From CALLPQ01 sp038531745 (lineage in GTDB: Bacteria > Pseudomonadota > Alphaproteobacteria > Caulobacterales > Parvularculaceae), in assembly GCA_038531745.1 (NCBI GenBank), contig JBCBBJ010000006.1, positions 131,776 to 195,775 of the forward strand: a stretch of DNA of 64,000 nt, given 5' to 3'. A program made the position numbers and the translations under genes. Below are positions 1 to 8,364 of the stretch, piece by piece. A model generated the notes under the pieces. That model had not been told where the DNA came from. It ran no database searches and saw only the letters and a program-made list of their open reading frames with translations. Each line of letters begins with the position of its first letter. Position 1 is the first letter of the stretch.

Positions 1-642
1 GGCAAAACCAAACAAGGAGGCGAGGACCGATGCAATCACGAGACTAAGCGCGATTTGCGCCGGGTTGCCATGGCTCGCGTCAAAGGTCAGGACTTCATAG
101 ACGAAAACGGCGAGCAGCGCGCCCACGGGATCATTTACGATCCCCTCCCACTTCAAAAGGGTTGCGGGACGCGGCTTGAGCTTTGACTGACGCAAAAGCG
201 GGATAATCACCGTCGGCCCGGTGACAATCATAATCCCGGCAAAGATGATTGCGATTGGCCAGGAAAGACCACCCACATAATGGGCCGCCATCGTGCCCAG
301 GGCCCACGCGATCGGCACACCGGGAATAACAAGCCGGCTCACCCCTTTACTCAGTCCCCTGATCTCTGCAAAGTTCAGTGTCAATCCCCCTTCAAACAGG
401 ATCACCGCCACGGCAATCCCGATTAATGGACGATAGAAATCACCAAACAGCTGCTCCATGGGCGGCTGGCCCGGCATATAGGCATCACCGAGCAGGAGGT
501 TGAACAAACCAAGCGTTGGGCCAGCCAGAATACCGGCAATGGCCATGAGCACAATCGCCGGCAGATTGAACCGCCAGGCCAGCCATTGGGCCCCAACCCC
601 AAGAACACCAATAAGCGTGATGGCCAGAACGAGGTTTTCCAT
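1..642 (-). CDS. CPA1-type Na+(K+)/H+ antiporter, N-terminal part (cut by window edge)
   Basis: The first 214 codons of a polytopic inner-membrane protein run off the left edge. They contain several hydrophobic helices and the motifs FEGGLTLN, TGPTVIIPLLR and EGIVNDPVGALLAV, which are typical of the ion-binding core of cation:proton antiporters of the CPA1/NhaP group. The Asn-Asp pair in VNDP is the expected ion-binding site. Such proteins exchange Na+ or K+ for H+ to control pH and salt. The ATG at 640-642 is preceded by an AGGAAG ribosome site about six bases upstream, which supports this start. The C-terminal half, where a TrkA-C or similar regulatory domain would sit, is not visible, so the exact subfamily is uncertain. 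Confidence 0.85.
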   Translation of the reverse strand, partial: MENLVLAITLIGVLGVGAQWLAWRFNLPAIVLMAIAGILAGPTLGLFNLLLGDAYMPGQPPMEQLFGDFYRPLIGIAVAVILFEGGLTLNFAEIRGLSKGVSRLVIPGVPIAWALGTMAAHYVGGLSWPIAIIFAGIMIVTGPTVIIPLLRQSKLKPRPATLLKWEGIVNDPVGALLAVFVYEVLTFDASHGNPAQIALSLVIASVLASLFGFA

Positions 643-776
643 GAAAGCTTCCTGTTTCGTGGACGATAGCGATGTTCGATACCGGCTAAGCGGTGGGGCC
701 AAAGGATCAAGTGGCACATGATGTGTAAGCCACTATCACGGCCCTAGTGATAAACGACGTGTTGGGTACAAAGGCG

Positions 777-1553
777 CTAACGATGTTTGAAGCTTGGTTT
801 ACGTTTTTCAAGAAAGGCCGCCATGCCTTCTTTCTGGTCATCGGTCCCAAAAATCGAATGGAAGACGCGACGTTCAAAGCGGACCCCTTCGGATAAGCCA
901 ACCTCAAACGCGCGGTTCACGGATTCTTTGATCAGCATTGTTGTGGGCCGCGAGAACTCAGCGATTTTCTGTGCTGTCTTGACCGCTTCTTCGCGCAACT
1001 CCCCCGCGGGCAGGATCCGCGCCACGAGCCCGCATCGCTCCGCTTCTTCAGCATCCATCATGCGCCCCGTCAGACACAATTCCATGGCTTTTGATTTGCC
1101 CACGAACTTTGCCAGCCTTTGCGTCCCGCCAGCGCCCGGCATGACGCCGATAGACACTTCCGGCTGGCTAAATTTTGCGGTCTCTGCTGCCAGAATAAAA
1201 TCGCACATCATGGCAAGCTCACACCCACCGCCCAGCGCATAGCCCGCCACCGCCGCAATCAGGGGTTTGCGGCAACGCGTTGCCTCCTCCCAATTGGCGG
1301 TGATGAAGTCTTCCTTAAAGGCCTGGATATACTCTTTATCCTGCATTTCCTTAATGTCAGCCCCCGCCGCAAAGGCTTTGTCAGAGCCGGTGATGATGAT
1401 GCAACCCACACCATCGTCAGCCTCAAAAGCCTTTAGCGCGGCGGTCACTTCATCCATCAATTGTAAGTTAAAAGCATTCAACGCATCGGGCCGATGGAGG
1501 GTGAGGATACCCACATTGCCCGTCACTTCGGTAAGAATGCACTCATAAGCCAT
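777..1553 (-). CDS. Enoyl-CoA hydratase (crotonase family)
   Basis: 258 residues, the normal size of a bacterial enoyl-CoA hydratase, which adds water to trans-2-enoyl-CoA in fatty-acid or amino-acid breakdown in the cytoplasm. The oxyanion-hole segment FAAGADI lies near residue 62. Both catalytic glutamates are present: E112 in GGGCELAMMCD and E132 in FSQPEV, 20 residues apart as in the classical enzyme. PGAGGTQRL follows. An AGGAG ribosome site precedes the ATG. It is the last gene of the prpB-ABM-prpC run, only 23 bp after prpC, so it is probably co-transcribed with it. The physiological substrate cannot be deduced; a short-chain enoyl-CoA feeding propionyl-CoA is a reasonable inference. 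Confidence 0.92.
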   Translation of the reverse strand: MAYECILTEVTGNVGILTLHRPDALNAFNLQLMDEVTAALKAFEADDGVGCIIITGSDKAFAAGADIKEMQDKEYIQAFKEDFITANWEEATRCRKPLIAAVAGYALGGGCELAMMCDFILAAETAKFSQPEVSIGVMPGAGGTQRLAKFVGKSKAMELCLTGRMMDAEEAERCGLVARILPAGELREEAVKTAQKIAEFSRPTTMLIKESVNRAFEVGLSEGVRFERRVFHSIFGTDDQKEGMAAFLEKRKPSFKHR

Positions 1554-1576
1554 AATCTGCTCCTGTTGGGGCGTCG

Positions 1577-2713
1577 TTACCGGGAGGAAATACCGACAAC
1601 GTCACGTTGTTCCGGCCCCGTATAATTTGATAGCGGACGCACCAATTTATTATTGCCCAATTGTTCGATCACATGGGCTGTCCAGCCCGTGATCCGGCTA
1701 ATCACAAAGATTGGGGTAAACATCGGGATCTCAAATCCCATAAGGTAATAGGCGGGCCCGGCGGGGAAATCGAGGTTCGGGTAAATGCCTTTTTCCCCAA
1801 CCATTGTCTTGTCGAGTGTTTGCGACATTTCCCAATAGGCCCGCGCTTCGTCGCTATCGATCACATCGACCATCTTTTTGTAGGCATCGGTCATGGTTGG
1901 CACCCGGCTATCGCCGGAGCGGTAAACCCGGTGACCGAACCCCATAATTTTTTTCTTGGTTGCCAACGCATCCAGCATCCATTCGCGCGCATTTGCCGGT
2001 GAGCCAACCTCCTTCAACATGTGCATCACCGCCTCATTGGCCCCGCCATGGAGCGGGCCCTTTAGGGAGCCAACCGCGCCAGTGACCGCCGAGTAGATAT
2101 CAGACGTAGACGAAGCAATCGCCCGTGCCGAATAGGTTGATGCGTTAAAGGAATGCTCCGCATAAAGGGTCATGGAAATGTCAAAACACTTGACTGTTTC
2201 TGCGCTGGGTACCTCCCCAAAACACATATGGAAAAAATTCTCAGAGAATGCGAGATCATCGGTGGGCGCAATCGGTTCCTTCCCGTTGCGAAGCCGGAAA
2301 TCCACCGCAACAATCTCTGGTATTTTTGCGTAGAGCCGAATGGCTTTATCATAAAGACCCGCCGGGGAGGAATCATCGGTTGTCGGATCTTCCTGCCCCA
2401 AAAAGGAAATCGCCGTGCGCAGTGTATCCATGGGGTGGGCATCATGATTGAACAGACGCATCACCGATTGCACATCCTGAGAAAGACCGCGTTGGCTTTT
2501 TTCCAGGGCATTGAACGCGTCCAGTGCTTTGGCATCGGGAAGGTCGCCATTCCAGATCAGATAGGCAACCTCCTCAAAACGGCATTGGGTGGCAAGGTCC
2601 TGAACCTTGTATCCCCGATAGGTAAGCGCATTAATCTCCGGCATAACTTTTGACACGGCAGTATCATCGGCGAGTACACCCGCTAAGCCATACCGCACCT
2701 CATTATCAGTCAT
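1577..2713 (-). CDS. prpC: 2-methylcitrate synthase / citrate synthase
   Basis: A 378-residue citrate-synthase-fold protein. It carries the active-site histidine segments LHGGANEAV and GFGHRVY-SGDSR and the aspartate segment NLDFPAGPAYY. Length and the N-terminal LAGVLADDTAVSKV stretch match the short PrpC type, which condenses propionyl-CoA (often also acetyl-CoA) with oxaloacetate. Its place two genes after the methylisocitrate lyase supports the methylcitrate role. I chose the ATG at 2711-2713. It forms an ATGA overlap with the stop of the preceding ABM gene and has a GAGGAAACAGGA ribosome site. A start 18 bases upstream is possible but less well supported. Dual citrate synthase activity cannot be excluded. 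Confidence 0.93.
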   Translation of the reverse strand: MTDNEVRYGLAGVLADDTAVSKVMPEINALTYRGYKVQDLATQCRFEEVAYLIWNGDLPDAKALDAFNALEKSQRGLSQDVQSVMRLFNHDAHPMDTLRTAISFLGQEDPTTDDSSPAGLYDKAIRLYAKIPEIVAVDFRLRNGKEPIAPTDDLAFSENFFHMCFGEVPSAETVKCFDISMTLYAEHSFNASTYSARAIASSTSDIYSAVTGAVGSLKGPLHGGANEAVMHMLKEVGSPANAREWMLDALATKKKIMGFGHRVYRSGDSRVPTMTDAYKKMVDVIDSDEARAYWEMSQTLDKTMVGEKGIYPNLDFPAGPAYYLMGFEIPMFTPIFVISRITGWTAHVIEQLGNNKLVRPLSNYTGPEQRDVVGISSR

Positions 2714-3057
2714 TCCTGTTTCCTCTTCCATCGGTAGGCGCGTTCTATCCGCGTCACCTCAACTGAATATTCTGTATACCACTGATGGCAGCCCGCATCT
2801 CTCGCCGCCGCATGACCGACCTGTTGTTTGCAGTTTAGAATGGCCTCTTCGCTTTTCCAATAGGAAACGGTAATCCCAAATCCGTGCGCATCACGGGCCG
2901 ACACATGGCCCAGATAGCCCGGCATCGTTGCTGCCAATGTTGCCATGGTCTGCGCCATGTCATCATAGGCCGCCCCGCCATCATTTTGCGGGCGCAGCGA
3001 TGAAGCAAAAATGACGGCATAATGATGGTTCTGACTTTTCATCGAACAAATTGACAC
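2710..3057 (-). CDS. ABM-domain (antibiotic biosynthesis monooxygenase-like) small protein
   Basis: 115 residues with a ferredoxin-like ABM-type layout: a YAVIFASSLR strand, a MAQTMATLAATMPGYLGHVSAR helix-strand unit and a SYWKSEEAI segment. ABM proteins are small dimeric barrels that range from quinol monooxygenases to heme-degrading enzymes and stress proteins of unknown role. The start is GTG at 3055-3057, which has GGAAG seven bases upstream; the in-frame ATG at 3040-3042 has no ribosome site. The gene lies 24 bp after prpB and overlaps prpC by four bases, so it is translationally coupled within the prp operon. Why an ABM protein sits there is unknown. No catalytic residue can be assigned by eye. 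Confidence 0.8.
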   Translation of the reverse strand: MSICSMKSQNHHYAVIFASSLRPQNDGGAAYDDMAQTMATLAATMPGYLGHVSARDAHGFGITVSYWKSEEAILNCKQQVGHAAARDAGCHQWYTEYSVEVTRIERAYRWKRKQE

Positions 3058-3081
3058 CGCAAAGCTTCCGCGCCAATGCCA

Positions 3082-3996
3082 TTAATTTGTCGGCGTGTCG
3101 GTGACTTGGAAATTATAAATCGTTTCATCAAACTGATTATAATCATGATACCGAAGGTTTTTGTAAAGATCACGTCGGTGCTGCATCTCATCGAGAAGGC
3201 CGTTCTGGTCACCGTCGCTCAAAATTCTATCAAGCCCGCGATCAACCGCGCCCATGGCAAGACGCAACGTCGTGACCGGATAAATCACCACGTTAAAGCC
3301 AAGATTTTCAAGTTCGGTGACTGACAAGAGACGGCTTTTGCCAAACTCGGTCATATTGGCGAGGATCGGCACATTGATCGCTTTGCGCACCGCTTCAAAT
3401 TCCTGTTCAGACTTCATGGCTTCGGGGAAAATCATGTCGGCGCCGGCGTCAACATAGGCTTTCATGCGGTCGATGGCCTGATCCAACCCCTCAATGGCAC
3501 GGGCGTCGGAGCGCGCGATAAGCACAAAATTCGGGTCGCGTTTTGCCTCAGCGGCGGCTTTTACCCGCTGGACCATGACATCGGTCGTAACAATCTCTTT
3601 GCCATCAAGATGGCCACAGCGCTTTGGCATCACCTGATCTTCGATATGACAGCCGGCAAGGCCCGCCTCCTCCATGGCGCGGATGGTGCGGGCGGCGGCC
3701 ATGGGCTCCCCAAACCCGGTGTCGATATCAATAAAGGCCGGCAAATCGGTGACCCGGGCAATCTGCTGGCCCCGATCCACAAACTCCGACATGGTGGCAA
3801 GGCCAATATCGGGCAGACACAAATCCGCCGCCATCACGGCACCAGAAATATAAACGCCGTCAAACCCCTGTTTTTGTTCGATCATTTGCGCGCAAAGCGG
3901 GTTAAACGCCCCGGGAAATCGCAAAAGCCGCCCGGATGCGAGCCCGGCGCGAAAGTCAGCCCGCTTTTCTGCGGGCAGTTTTTTGGTGAATAGCAT
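3082..3996 (-). CDS. prpB: 2-methylisocitrate lyase
   Basis: 304 residues of the isocitrate lyase/PEP mutase superfamily, cleaving 2-methylisocitrate to pyruvate and succinate in propionate breakdown. The hallmark loop KRCGH is at residues 125-129 with the catalytic cysteine at 127. AFIDIDTGFGEP near residue 87 provides the Mg-binding aspartates, and ARSDA and IFPEA follow. The length equals the usual PrpB size. It is the first gene of the cluster, with an AGGA ribosome site and a 379-bp upstream region carrying a strong hairpin. No PrpR-type regulator and no prpD or acnD is visible nearby, so the dehydratase step must be encoded elsewhere. Confidence 0.95.
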   Translation of the reverse strand: MLFTKKLPAEKRADFRAGLASGRLLRFPGAFNPLCAQMIEQKQGFDGVYISGAVMAADLCLPDIGLATMSEFVDRGQQIARVTDLPAFIDIDTGFGEPMAAARTIRAMEEAGLAGCHIEDQVMPKRCGHLDGKEIVTTDVMVQRVKAAAEAKRDPNFVLIARSDARAIEGLDQAIDRMKAYVDAGADMIFPEAMKSEQEFEAVRKAINVPILANMTEFGKSRLLSVTELENLGFNVVIYPVTTLRLAMGAVDRGLDRILSDGDQNGLLDEMQHRRDLYKNLRYHDYNQFDETIYNFQVTDTPTN

Positions 3997-4079
3997 TTGG
4001 TATCCTGTGGCCTCGATAGGGCCTGTGATCTGTCATGTCTTGTGGCTGGTCATACTGCGAAAGGCGCGCCGCCGAAAGG

Positions 4080-4125
4080 CCCCGAAACACCGCGGTTTCC
4101 CGCGTCTGCGGGCGGCGTTTCGGGG
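4080..4125. repeat. GC-rich inverted repeat upstream of prpB
   Basis: CCCCGAAACACCGC on the left pairs with GCGGCGTTTCGGGG on the right with one A/C mismatch. The arms enclose a further CCCGC/GCGGG pair. The strand that would be in the prpB 5' leader could fold into a long stem. It could be a leader structure, part of a repeat family or the end of the gabT transcript; the sequence alone does not decide. Confidence 0.5.
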
Positions 4126-4255
4126 GTGACGCTTCCCTTGCCCGGGAATTGAGTGGTGAGCCTCAATCGCCGCCGCGCTGTGGCTAGACCACGAGGTCCA
4201 TGACGTTGCCCATCAACAGTCTATTGAAATCCCTCAGTAGGCAGAGCACCATGGA

Positions 4256-4276
4256 CCCCGCGATCATATCGCGGGG
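4256..4276. repeat. REP-like palindrome, copy 1
   Basis: CCCCGCGAT - CAT - ATCGCGGGG is a perfect 9-bp inverted repeat with a 3-base spacer. The same core, CCCCGCGA...TCGCGGGG, recurs at 44803-44823, also in an intergenic region, so this looks like a dispersed palindromic repeat rather than a gene-specific operator. Confidence 0.6.
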
Positions 4277-4375
4277 AAGCGGTTCGGGAGTTCGGAGTTC
4301 ACCATTGAAATCCCTCTATCCCCTATCTATCGCGAGGCGGCGACTGTTTTTTTCCGGGAATTTCGGTGGCTTGCC

Positions 4376-5713
4376 CTACACGCCCTGCTGGAGTGCGGCT
4401 TGCGTGGCATCGGCGAATATATCCAGACCCTCCGCCAGCAAGCGATCGGAGATTGTGAGCGGTACAAGGGAGCGCAAGCACTGGGCATGGGACCCGGCTG
4501 TTGTCATGATCAAGCCGCGTTCGCGCGCCGCCAGCAAAATGGCGCCTGCCGCCTTCGCATTGGGGCGGTGGGGGTCGTCATCCTCCACCATTTCCACCGC
4601 AGCCATCCCGCCCACGCGGCGCACATCACCAAACGTGCCTTTGGCGACCCCTGCCTGGAGCTCTTTCCAGCGGGCTTCCTGCTGCGCGCCAATTTCATCA
4701 GCCCGCTGAAGAAGTCCCTCTTCCTCAAAAATATCGAGGACGGCGAGCGCCGCCGCACAGGCAACCGGGTTGCCGCCATAGGTTGACCCCATTCCGCCGG
4801 GTGCAATCTCGTCCATTAACGCGGCCTTGCCGGTGAGCGCCGACAGGGGCAAGCCCGCGGCCACTGATTTGGCGATACAAATCATATCGGGCTCAACGCC
4901 GGAATGCTCAAACGCAAACATTTTACCGGTACGCCCCATGCCCGATTGAATTTCATCGGCAATCAGCAAAATTCCATGGTCGTCACAAATTTTGCGCAGG
5001 CCCTCAAGAAACGCCTTCGGGGCTGGGTTAAAACCGCCCTCGCCTTGCACGGGCTCAACAATCATCGCGGCCACTTCTTCCGGGGCCACGGCTGTTTTGA
5101 AAATATGATCGAGACAGGCAAGACAGCCCTGGGTTGAAAGGCCATGATAATCATCAGGGTACGGCGCATGGTAGACCGATGGCACCAGGGGTCCAAAACC
5201 AACCTTGTATGGCTTGGCCTTGCCGGTCAGGGTTGAGGCGAGGAGCGTGCGCCCGTGAAACGCCCCCTCAAACGCAATGGTTGCCGGTCGCCCGGTGATC
5301 CGCCGCGCAAATTTGATGGAATTTTCCACCGCCTCCGCGCCGGAGTTAAACAGCGCCGTTTTTTTCGGTGTTGGTCCCGGCGCGAGGGTGTTTAACCGCT
5401 CGGCCAGTTCCACATAGCTTTCATATTGGGCGATCCCAAAACAGGTATGGATAAACGCATCGGCTTGCTTCTTGATGGCCTCGACCACTTTGGGGTGGGC
5501 GTGGCCCACATTCAAAACGCCAATCCCGCCAATAAAATCAATATAGCGTTTACCATCGGCATCCCACAGCTCAGCGCCTTGCGCCTTGACCGCATAAATG
5601 CCCGACTTGGAGGGCAAACCCACCGGCAAGGCAACGGCGCGGCGCGCCTTCAGGCTTTCATTGCTGGTAAATTCATTGGTGCCAAAATGGGTTGGTTCTT
5701 GCGCAGAAGACAT
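4376..5713 (-). CDS. gabT: 4-aminobutyrate (GABA)-type aminotransferase, class III PLP
   Basis: 445 residues of the class III (ornithine/GABA) aminotransferase fold. Visible are WDADGKRYIDFIGGIGVLNVGH near the N-terminus, the cofactor-phosphate segment FNSGAEAVEN, the FEGAFHGRTL helix, EPVQGEGGF, the PLP-contacting LLIADEIQSGMGRTG and the Schiff-base lysine in CIAKSVAAGLP. These enzymes move an omega-amino group to 2-oxoglutarate. The start is the ATG at 5711-5713, which has GGAG nine bases upstream; the open frame continues 35 codons further without a better start. A semialdehyde dehydrogenase lies two genes upstream (at 6629), suggesting joint breakdown of GABA, 5-aminovalerate or lysine. 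Substrate choice among these is inference. Confidence 0.88.
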   Translation of the reverse strand: MSSAQEPTHFGTNEFTSNESLKARRAVALPVGLPSKSGIYAVKAQGAELWDADGKRYIDFIGGIGVLNVGHAHPKVVEAIKKQADAFIHTCFGIAQYESYVELAERLNTLAPGPTPKKTALFNSGAEAVENSIKFARRITGRPATIAFEGAFHGRTLLASTLTGKAKPYKVGFGPLVPSVYHAPYPDDYHGLSTQGCLACLDHIFKTAVAPEEVAAMIVEPVQGEGGFNPAPKAFLEGLRKICDDHGILLIADEIQSGMGRTGKMFAFEHSGVEPDMICIAKSVAAGLPLSALTGKAALMDEIAPGGMGSTYGGNPVACAAALAVLDIFEEEGLLQRADEIGAQQEARWKELQAGVAKGTFGDVRRVGGMAAVEMVEDDDPHRPNAKAAGAILLAARERGLIMTTAGSHAQCLRSLVPLTISDRLLAEGLDIFADATQAALQQGV

Positions 5714-5837
5714 GGACGGACACTCCAAAATGAGACGTTGGTCATAGACTATCACGGACCCGGACCAATGGCACGCGCAGGCTCCAGGAAAATCTTCTCC
5801 TTCTGGTAAGAAATTCACGGACCGCTCGCGGGAGGCT

Positions 5838-6326
5838 TTAGGACGCTTGGTTCTTCAGCCGCACAACCCCTTGATCGAGGGCTTGCAAGAACCGGGAGCG
5901 ATCAGCCTTGGAAAAAGCCGGGGCGCCCGTGGCGCGGCCAGCCAGCTCCCCCTGGTCGCCCGCACCGCGCAGATCATTCATAATGGCACGCGCAGCAATG
6001 GCGCTACCGATCATGTCTGCGGTGAAGGTCTTGCCGTTGGGATTGATCACACTGGCGCCAACCTTCAAGCACTGATCCGCCAACAGAATATCCGCGGTCA
6101 CTACAATCGCGCTTTCATCCGCCCGGCCCGCGATTTCCGCATCGGCGGCATCAAACGCGTCACTGACCGTCACCATGGAAATCAATCCGTGGCGCGGCAG
6201 GCGCAGGCCGGTATTGGCGACAAACACCATGGGTACACTATACCGAAAGCCCACTTTCATCACCTCTTCCTTGACGGGACAGGCGTCGGCGTCAACAAGG
6301 ATTGTGGGCAGTGGGGTGTCACTCAT
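5838..6326 (-). CDS. yaiI: UPF0178 family protein (YaiI/YqxD)
   Basis: 162 residues matching the YaiI/YqxD (DUF188) family of PIN-like proteins: ILVDADACPVKEEV at the N-terminus, VVTADILLADQCL in the middle and NGKTFTADMIGSAIAARAIM later, all with conserved acidic residues. Function is not established; the acidic cluster suggests a metal-dependent nuclease fold. The start ATG (6324-6326) overlaps the stop of the upstream small membrane gene as ATGA and has GAGG upstream, so I prefer it to the start nine codons earlier. Translational coupling with that gene is likely. Confidence 0.85.
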   Translation of the reverse strand: MSDTPLPTILVDADACPVKEEVMKVGFRYSVPMVFVANTGLRLPRHGLISMVTVSDAFDAADAEIAGRADESAIVVTADILLADQCLKVGASVINPNGKTFTADMIGSAIAARAIMNDLRGAGDQGELAGRATGAPAFSKADRSRFLQALDQGVVRLKNQAS

Positions 6327-6607
6327 CGCAACCTCAAAAATTGGCGGGCCCATTGCAGGGCCAGAACTGCAGATGTGAAGGGCAAGGCCTCCAGCATCGT
6401 TTCCACCAACACCTGGGACACGGTTCCAGCCAGCACCCGCAGATCACCGAGCCCAAACAGCTGCACATAAATGATCACCACTTCGCAAAGGGTGCCAAAG
6501 GCCAGGAACACAAGCGCCAGAACCCCCGTGCGCACCATCGTAAAGCGGCGCACGCGCGCGGCGCGCAATAATGCGCATAGAAAACCGATGACAAGGCTAA
6601 AATCCAT
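6323..6607 (-). CDS. Small membrane protein of unknown function
   Basis: 94 residues with a hydrophobic start (FSLVIGFLCALL), a second hydrophobic segment (VLALVFLAFGTLCEVVIIYV) and a third weaker one around LPFTSAVLAL. I do not recognise the family. It overlaps the yaiI gene by four bases and lies 21 bp after the aldehyde dehydrogenase gene on the same strand, so the three may form one transcript. The overlap is the best evidence that it is translated. Confidence 0.6.
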   Translation of the reverse strand: MDFSLVIGFLCALLRAARVRRFTMVRTGVLALVFLAFGTLCEVVIIYVQLFGLGDLRVLAGTVSQVLVETMLEALPFTSAVLALQWARQFLRLR

Positions 6608-6628
6608 GCGGTACCGGGTTCATGGCCG

Positions 6629-8161
6629 TTAGAGGTCGAACTTCACACCCTGCGCCAAGGGCAATGCATCGGCATAATTGATGGTTTGCGTCTGCCGCCG
6701 CATATAGGCCTTCCAAGCATCAGAGCCACTTTCACGCCCACCGCCGGTTTCTTTTTCGCCGCCGAACGCACCGCCAATTTCCGCACCAGATGGCCCGATA
6801 TTCACATTGGCAATACCGCAGTCGGACCCTACAACCGACAAGAAATACTCAGCCTCGCGCATATTCAGCGTAAAGATACAGGACGATAAACCTTGCGGCA
6901 CATCATTTTGCAGGGCAATCGCCTGATCGAGATCATCATAGCGCATCACATATAAGATCGGCGCGAATGTTTCTGTCCGTACGATATCAGAGTGGTCCGG
7001 CATCTCCACAATGGCGGGCCTGGCATAAAAGCCGCCATCCAAAACATCGGCGCCGGTGAGCGCCTCGCCGCCATGGACGGTGCCGCCCGCCGCCTGCGCG
7101 GCGCTGAGCGCCGATTGCATGCGCGCCAGAGCATCGGCATCGATCAGTGGGCCAACAAGGGTTTCCGCCGCCAGCGGATCACCCACCCGCAGGCTGGCAA
7201 AGGCACTGGCGAGCCGTGGCAGGACCGCGTCATAGACATCGGTATGCAAGAACAATCGACGCAAGCTGGTACAGCGTTGGCCCGCGGTACCCGCTGCCGA
7301 AAAACAGATCGCCCGCACCACCAGATCAATATCGGCTGACGGGCTGACAATCGCGGCGTTGTTGCCGCCCAATTCCAGCAGGCTACGGCCAAAACGTGCG
7401 GCCACACGCGGGCCAACCTTTTGCCCCATGGCGCTGGACCCGGTTGCTGAAATCAACGCAAGAGCCGGTGCATCCACAAGCCGTTCACCCCTCTGCGCGT
7501 CGCCAATAACCACCTGGCTCAAATGCGCAGGCGTGCCCGGAATCTTAGCACAGGTCAGGGCAAAAAGATGTTGAACGGCAAGGGCCGTGAGCGGTGTTTT
7601 CTCCGATGGTTTCCATACGCACGGATTCCCGCAGACGATTGCCAAGGCCGCATTCCATGCCCAGACAGCAACCGGAAAATTAAACGCCGAAATAATGCCC
7701 ACAGGCCCCAGTGGGTGCCACACCTCACGCATATGATGGCCGGGCCGTTCCGACGCGATGGTCAAGCCATAGAGCTGCCGGGATAAACCCACCGCAAAAT
7801 CGCAGATATCGATCATCTCCTGGACTTCGCCAAGCCCCTCGGATTTGATCTTGCCGCACTCCAGCGTGACCAAGGTCGCAAGATCATCCTTATGGGAACG
7901 AAGCTGATTACCAAACTGACGCACAAGCTCCCCGCGCTGGGGCGCGGGTACCTGTCGCCATGCGTGAAATGCGTCCACGGCGTTGCCGACCACGTCGTCA
8001 AATGCTGCCGCATCCGTTTGGGGCACGGTGCCAATGACAGTCCCATCACGCGGGCTGGTGACCGTAAATCCGTCGCCGCCCTGGGCCGCATTGCCCTGCG
8101 AGGATGGGTCGCCACGGCGAAATTCCCCAAGACCCAGCCGGTGCATCAGATCATCTATCAT
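6629..8161 (-). CDS. amaB: ALDH7-type aminoadipate semialdehyde / piperideine-6-carboxylate dehydrogenase
   Basis: 510 residues of the NAD-dependent aldehyde dehydrogenase family. The ALDH7 (antiquitin/AmaB) type is indicated by LLELGGNNAAIV carrying the general-base Glu, AGQRCTSLRR carrying the catalytic Cys, FNFPVAVWAWNAALA in the cofactor domain, and a C-terminal GGAFGGEKETGGGRESGSDAWK stretch specific to this group. It oxidises 2-aminoadipate semialdehyde to 2-aminoadipate in lysine breakdown. AAGGA lies eight bases before the ATG. A class III aminotransferase two genes downstream could generate the semialdehyde; this pairing is an inference. Confidence 0.88.
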   Translation of the reverse strand: MIDDLMHRLGLGEFRRGDPSSQGNAAQGGDGFTVTSPRDGTVIGTVPQTDAAAFDDVVGNAVDAFHAWRQVPAPQRGELVRQFGNQLRSHKDDLATLVTLECGKIKSEGLGEVQEMIDICDFAVGLSRQLYGLTIASERPGHHMREVWHPLGPVGIISAFNFPVAVWAWNAALAIVCGNPCVWKPSEKTPLTALAVQHLFALTCAKIPGTPAHLSQVVIGDAQRGERLVDAPALALISATGSSAMGQKVGPRVAARFGRSLLELGGNNAAIVSPSADIDLVVRAICFSAAGTAGQRCTSLRRLFLHTDVYDAVLPRLASAFASLRVGDPLAAETLVGPLIDADALARMQSALSAAQAAGGTVHGGEALTGADVLDGGFYARPAIVEMPDHSDIVRTETFAPILYVMRYDDLDQAIALQNDVPQGLSSCIFTLNMREAEYFLSVVGSDCGIANVNIGPSGAEIGGAFGGEKETGGGRESGSDAWKAYMRRQTQTINYADALPLAQGVKFDL

Positions 8162-8314
8162 CGCGTATTTCCTTCGCGGCGCCTCTAAACGGTGCCCCTT
8201 ATGGCGCGATTAGACGCGATGTCCATGTCTGTCTTTATCTTTGGGTCCCAGCTTTGTGTCCGAGCCCTAGGTCTCGGTCTGCGGGCTAGGTGGTGGCGCA
8301 CCCCGCCAAGCCGT

Positions 8315-8342
8315 AAAAAAACCGCCCCTAACGGGGCGGTTT
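8315..8342 (-). terminator. Intrinsic terminator after the LytM/NlpD-like gene
   Basis: AAACCGCCCC - TAAC - GGGGCGGTTT forms a perfect 10-bp stem at 8319-8342. On the minus strand it is followed directly by a run of T. It lies 23 bases past the stop codon at 8365, so it should end the long minus-strand transcript coming from scpA/tat/serS/surE. Confidence 0.85.
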
Positions 8343-8364
8343 CATTGCGCGCGATAATGCTGGC

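Larger units (their letters stand above)
3997..4375. other. Intergenic region upstream of prpB with hairpins and short repeats
   Basis: 379 bases with no supported gene. It separates gabT (ending at 4376) from prpB (starting at 3996), both on the minus strand, so it should carry the prp promoter. It holds a long GC-rich inverted repeat at 4080-4125, the perfect palindrome at 4256-4276, and a 13-bp direct repeat, ATTGAAATCCCTC, at 4223-4235 and 4304-4316. No T-rich tail follows the hairpins, so none is a convincing intrinsic terminator. Confidence 0.6.
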
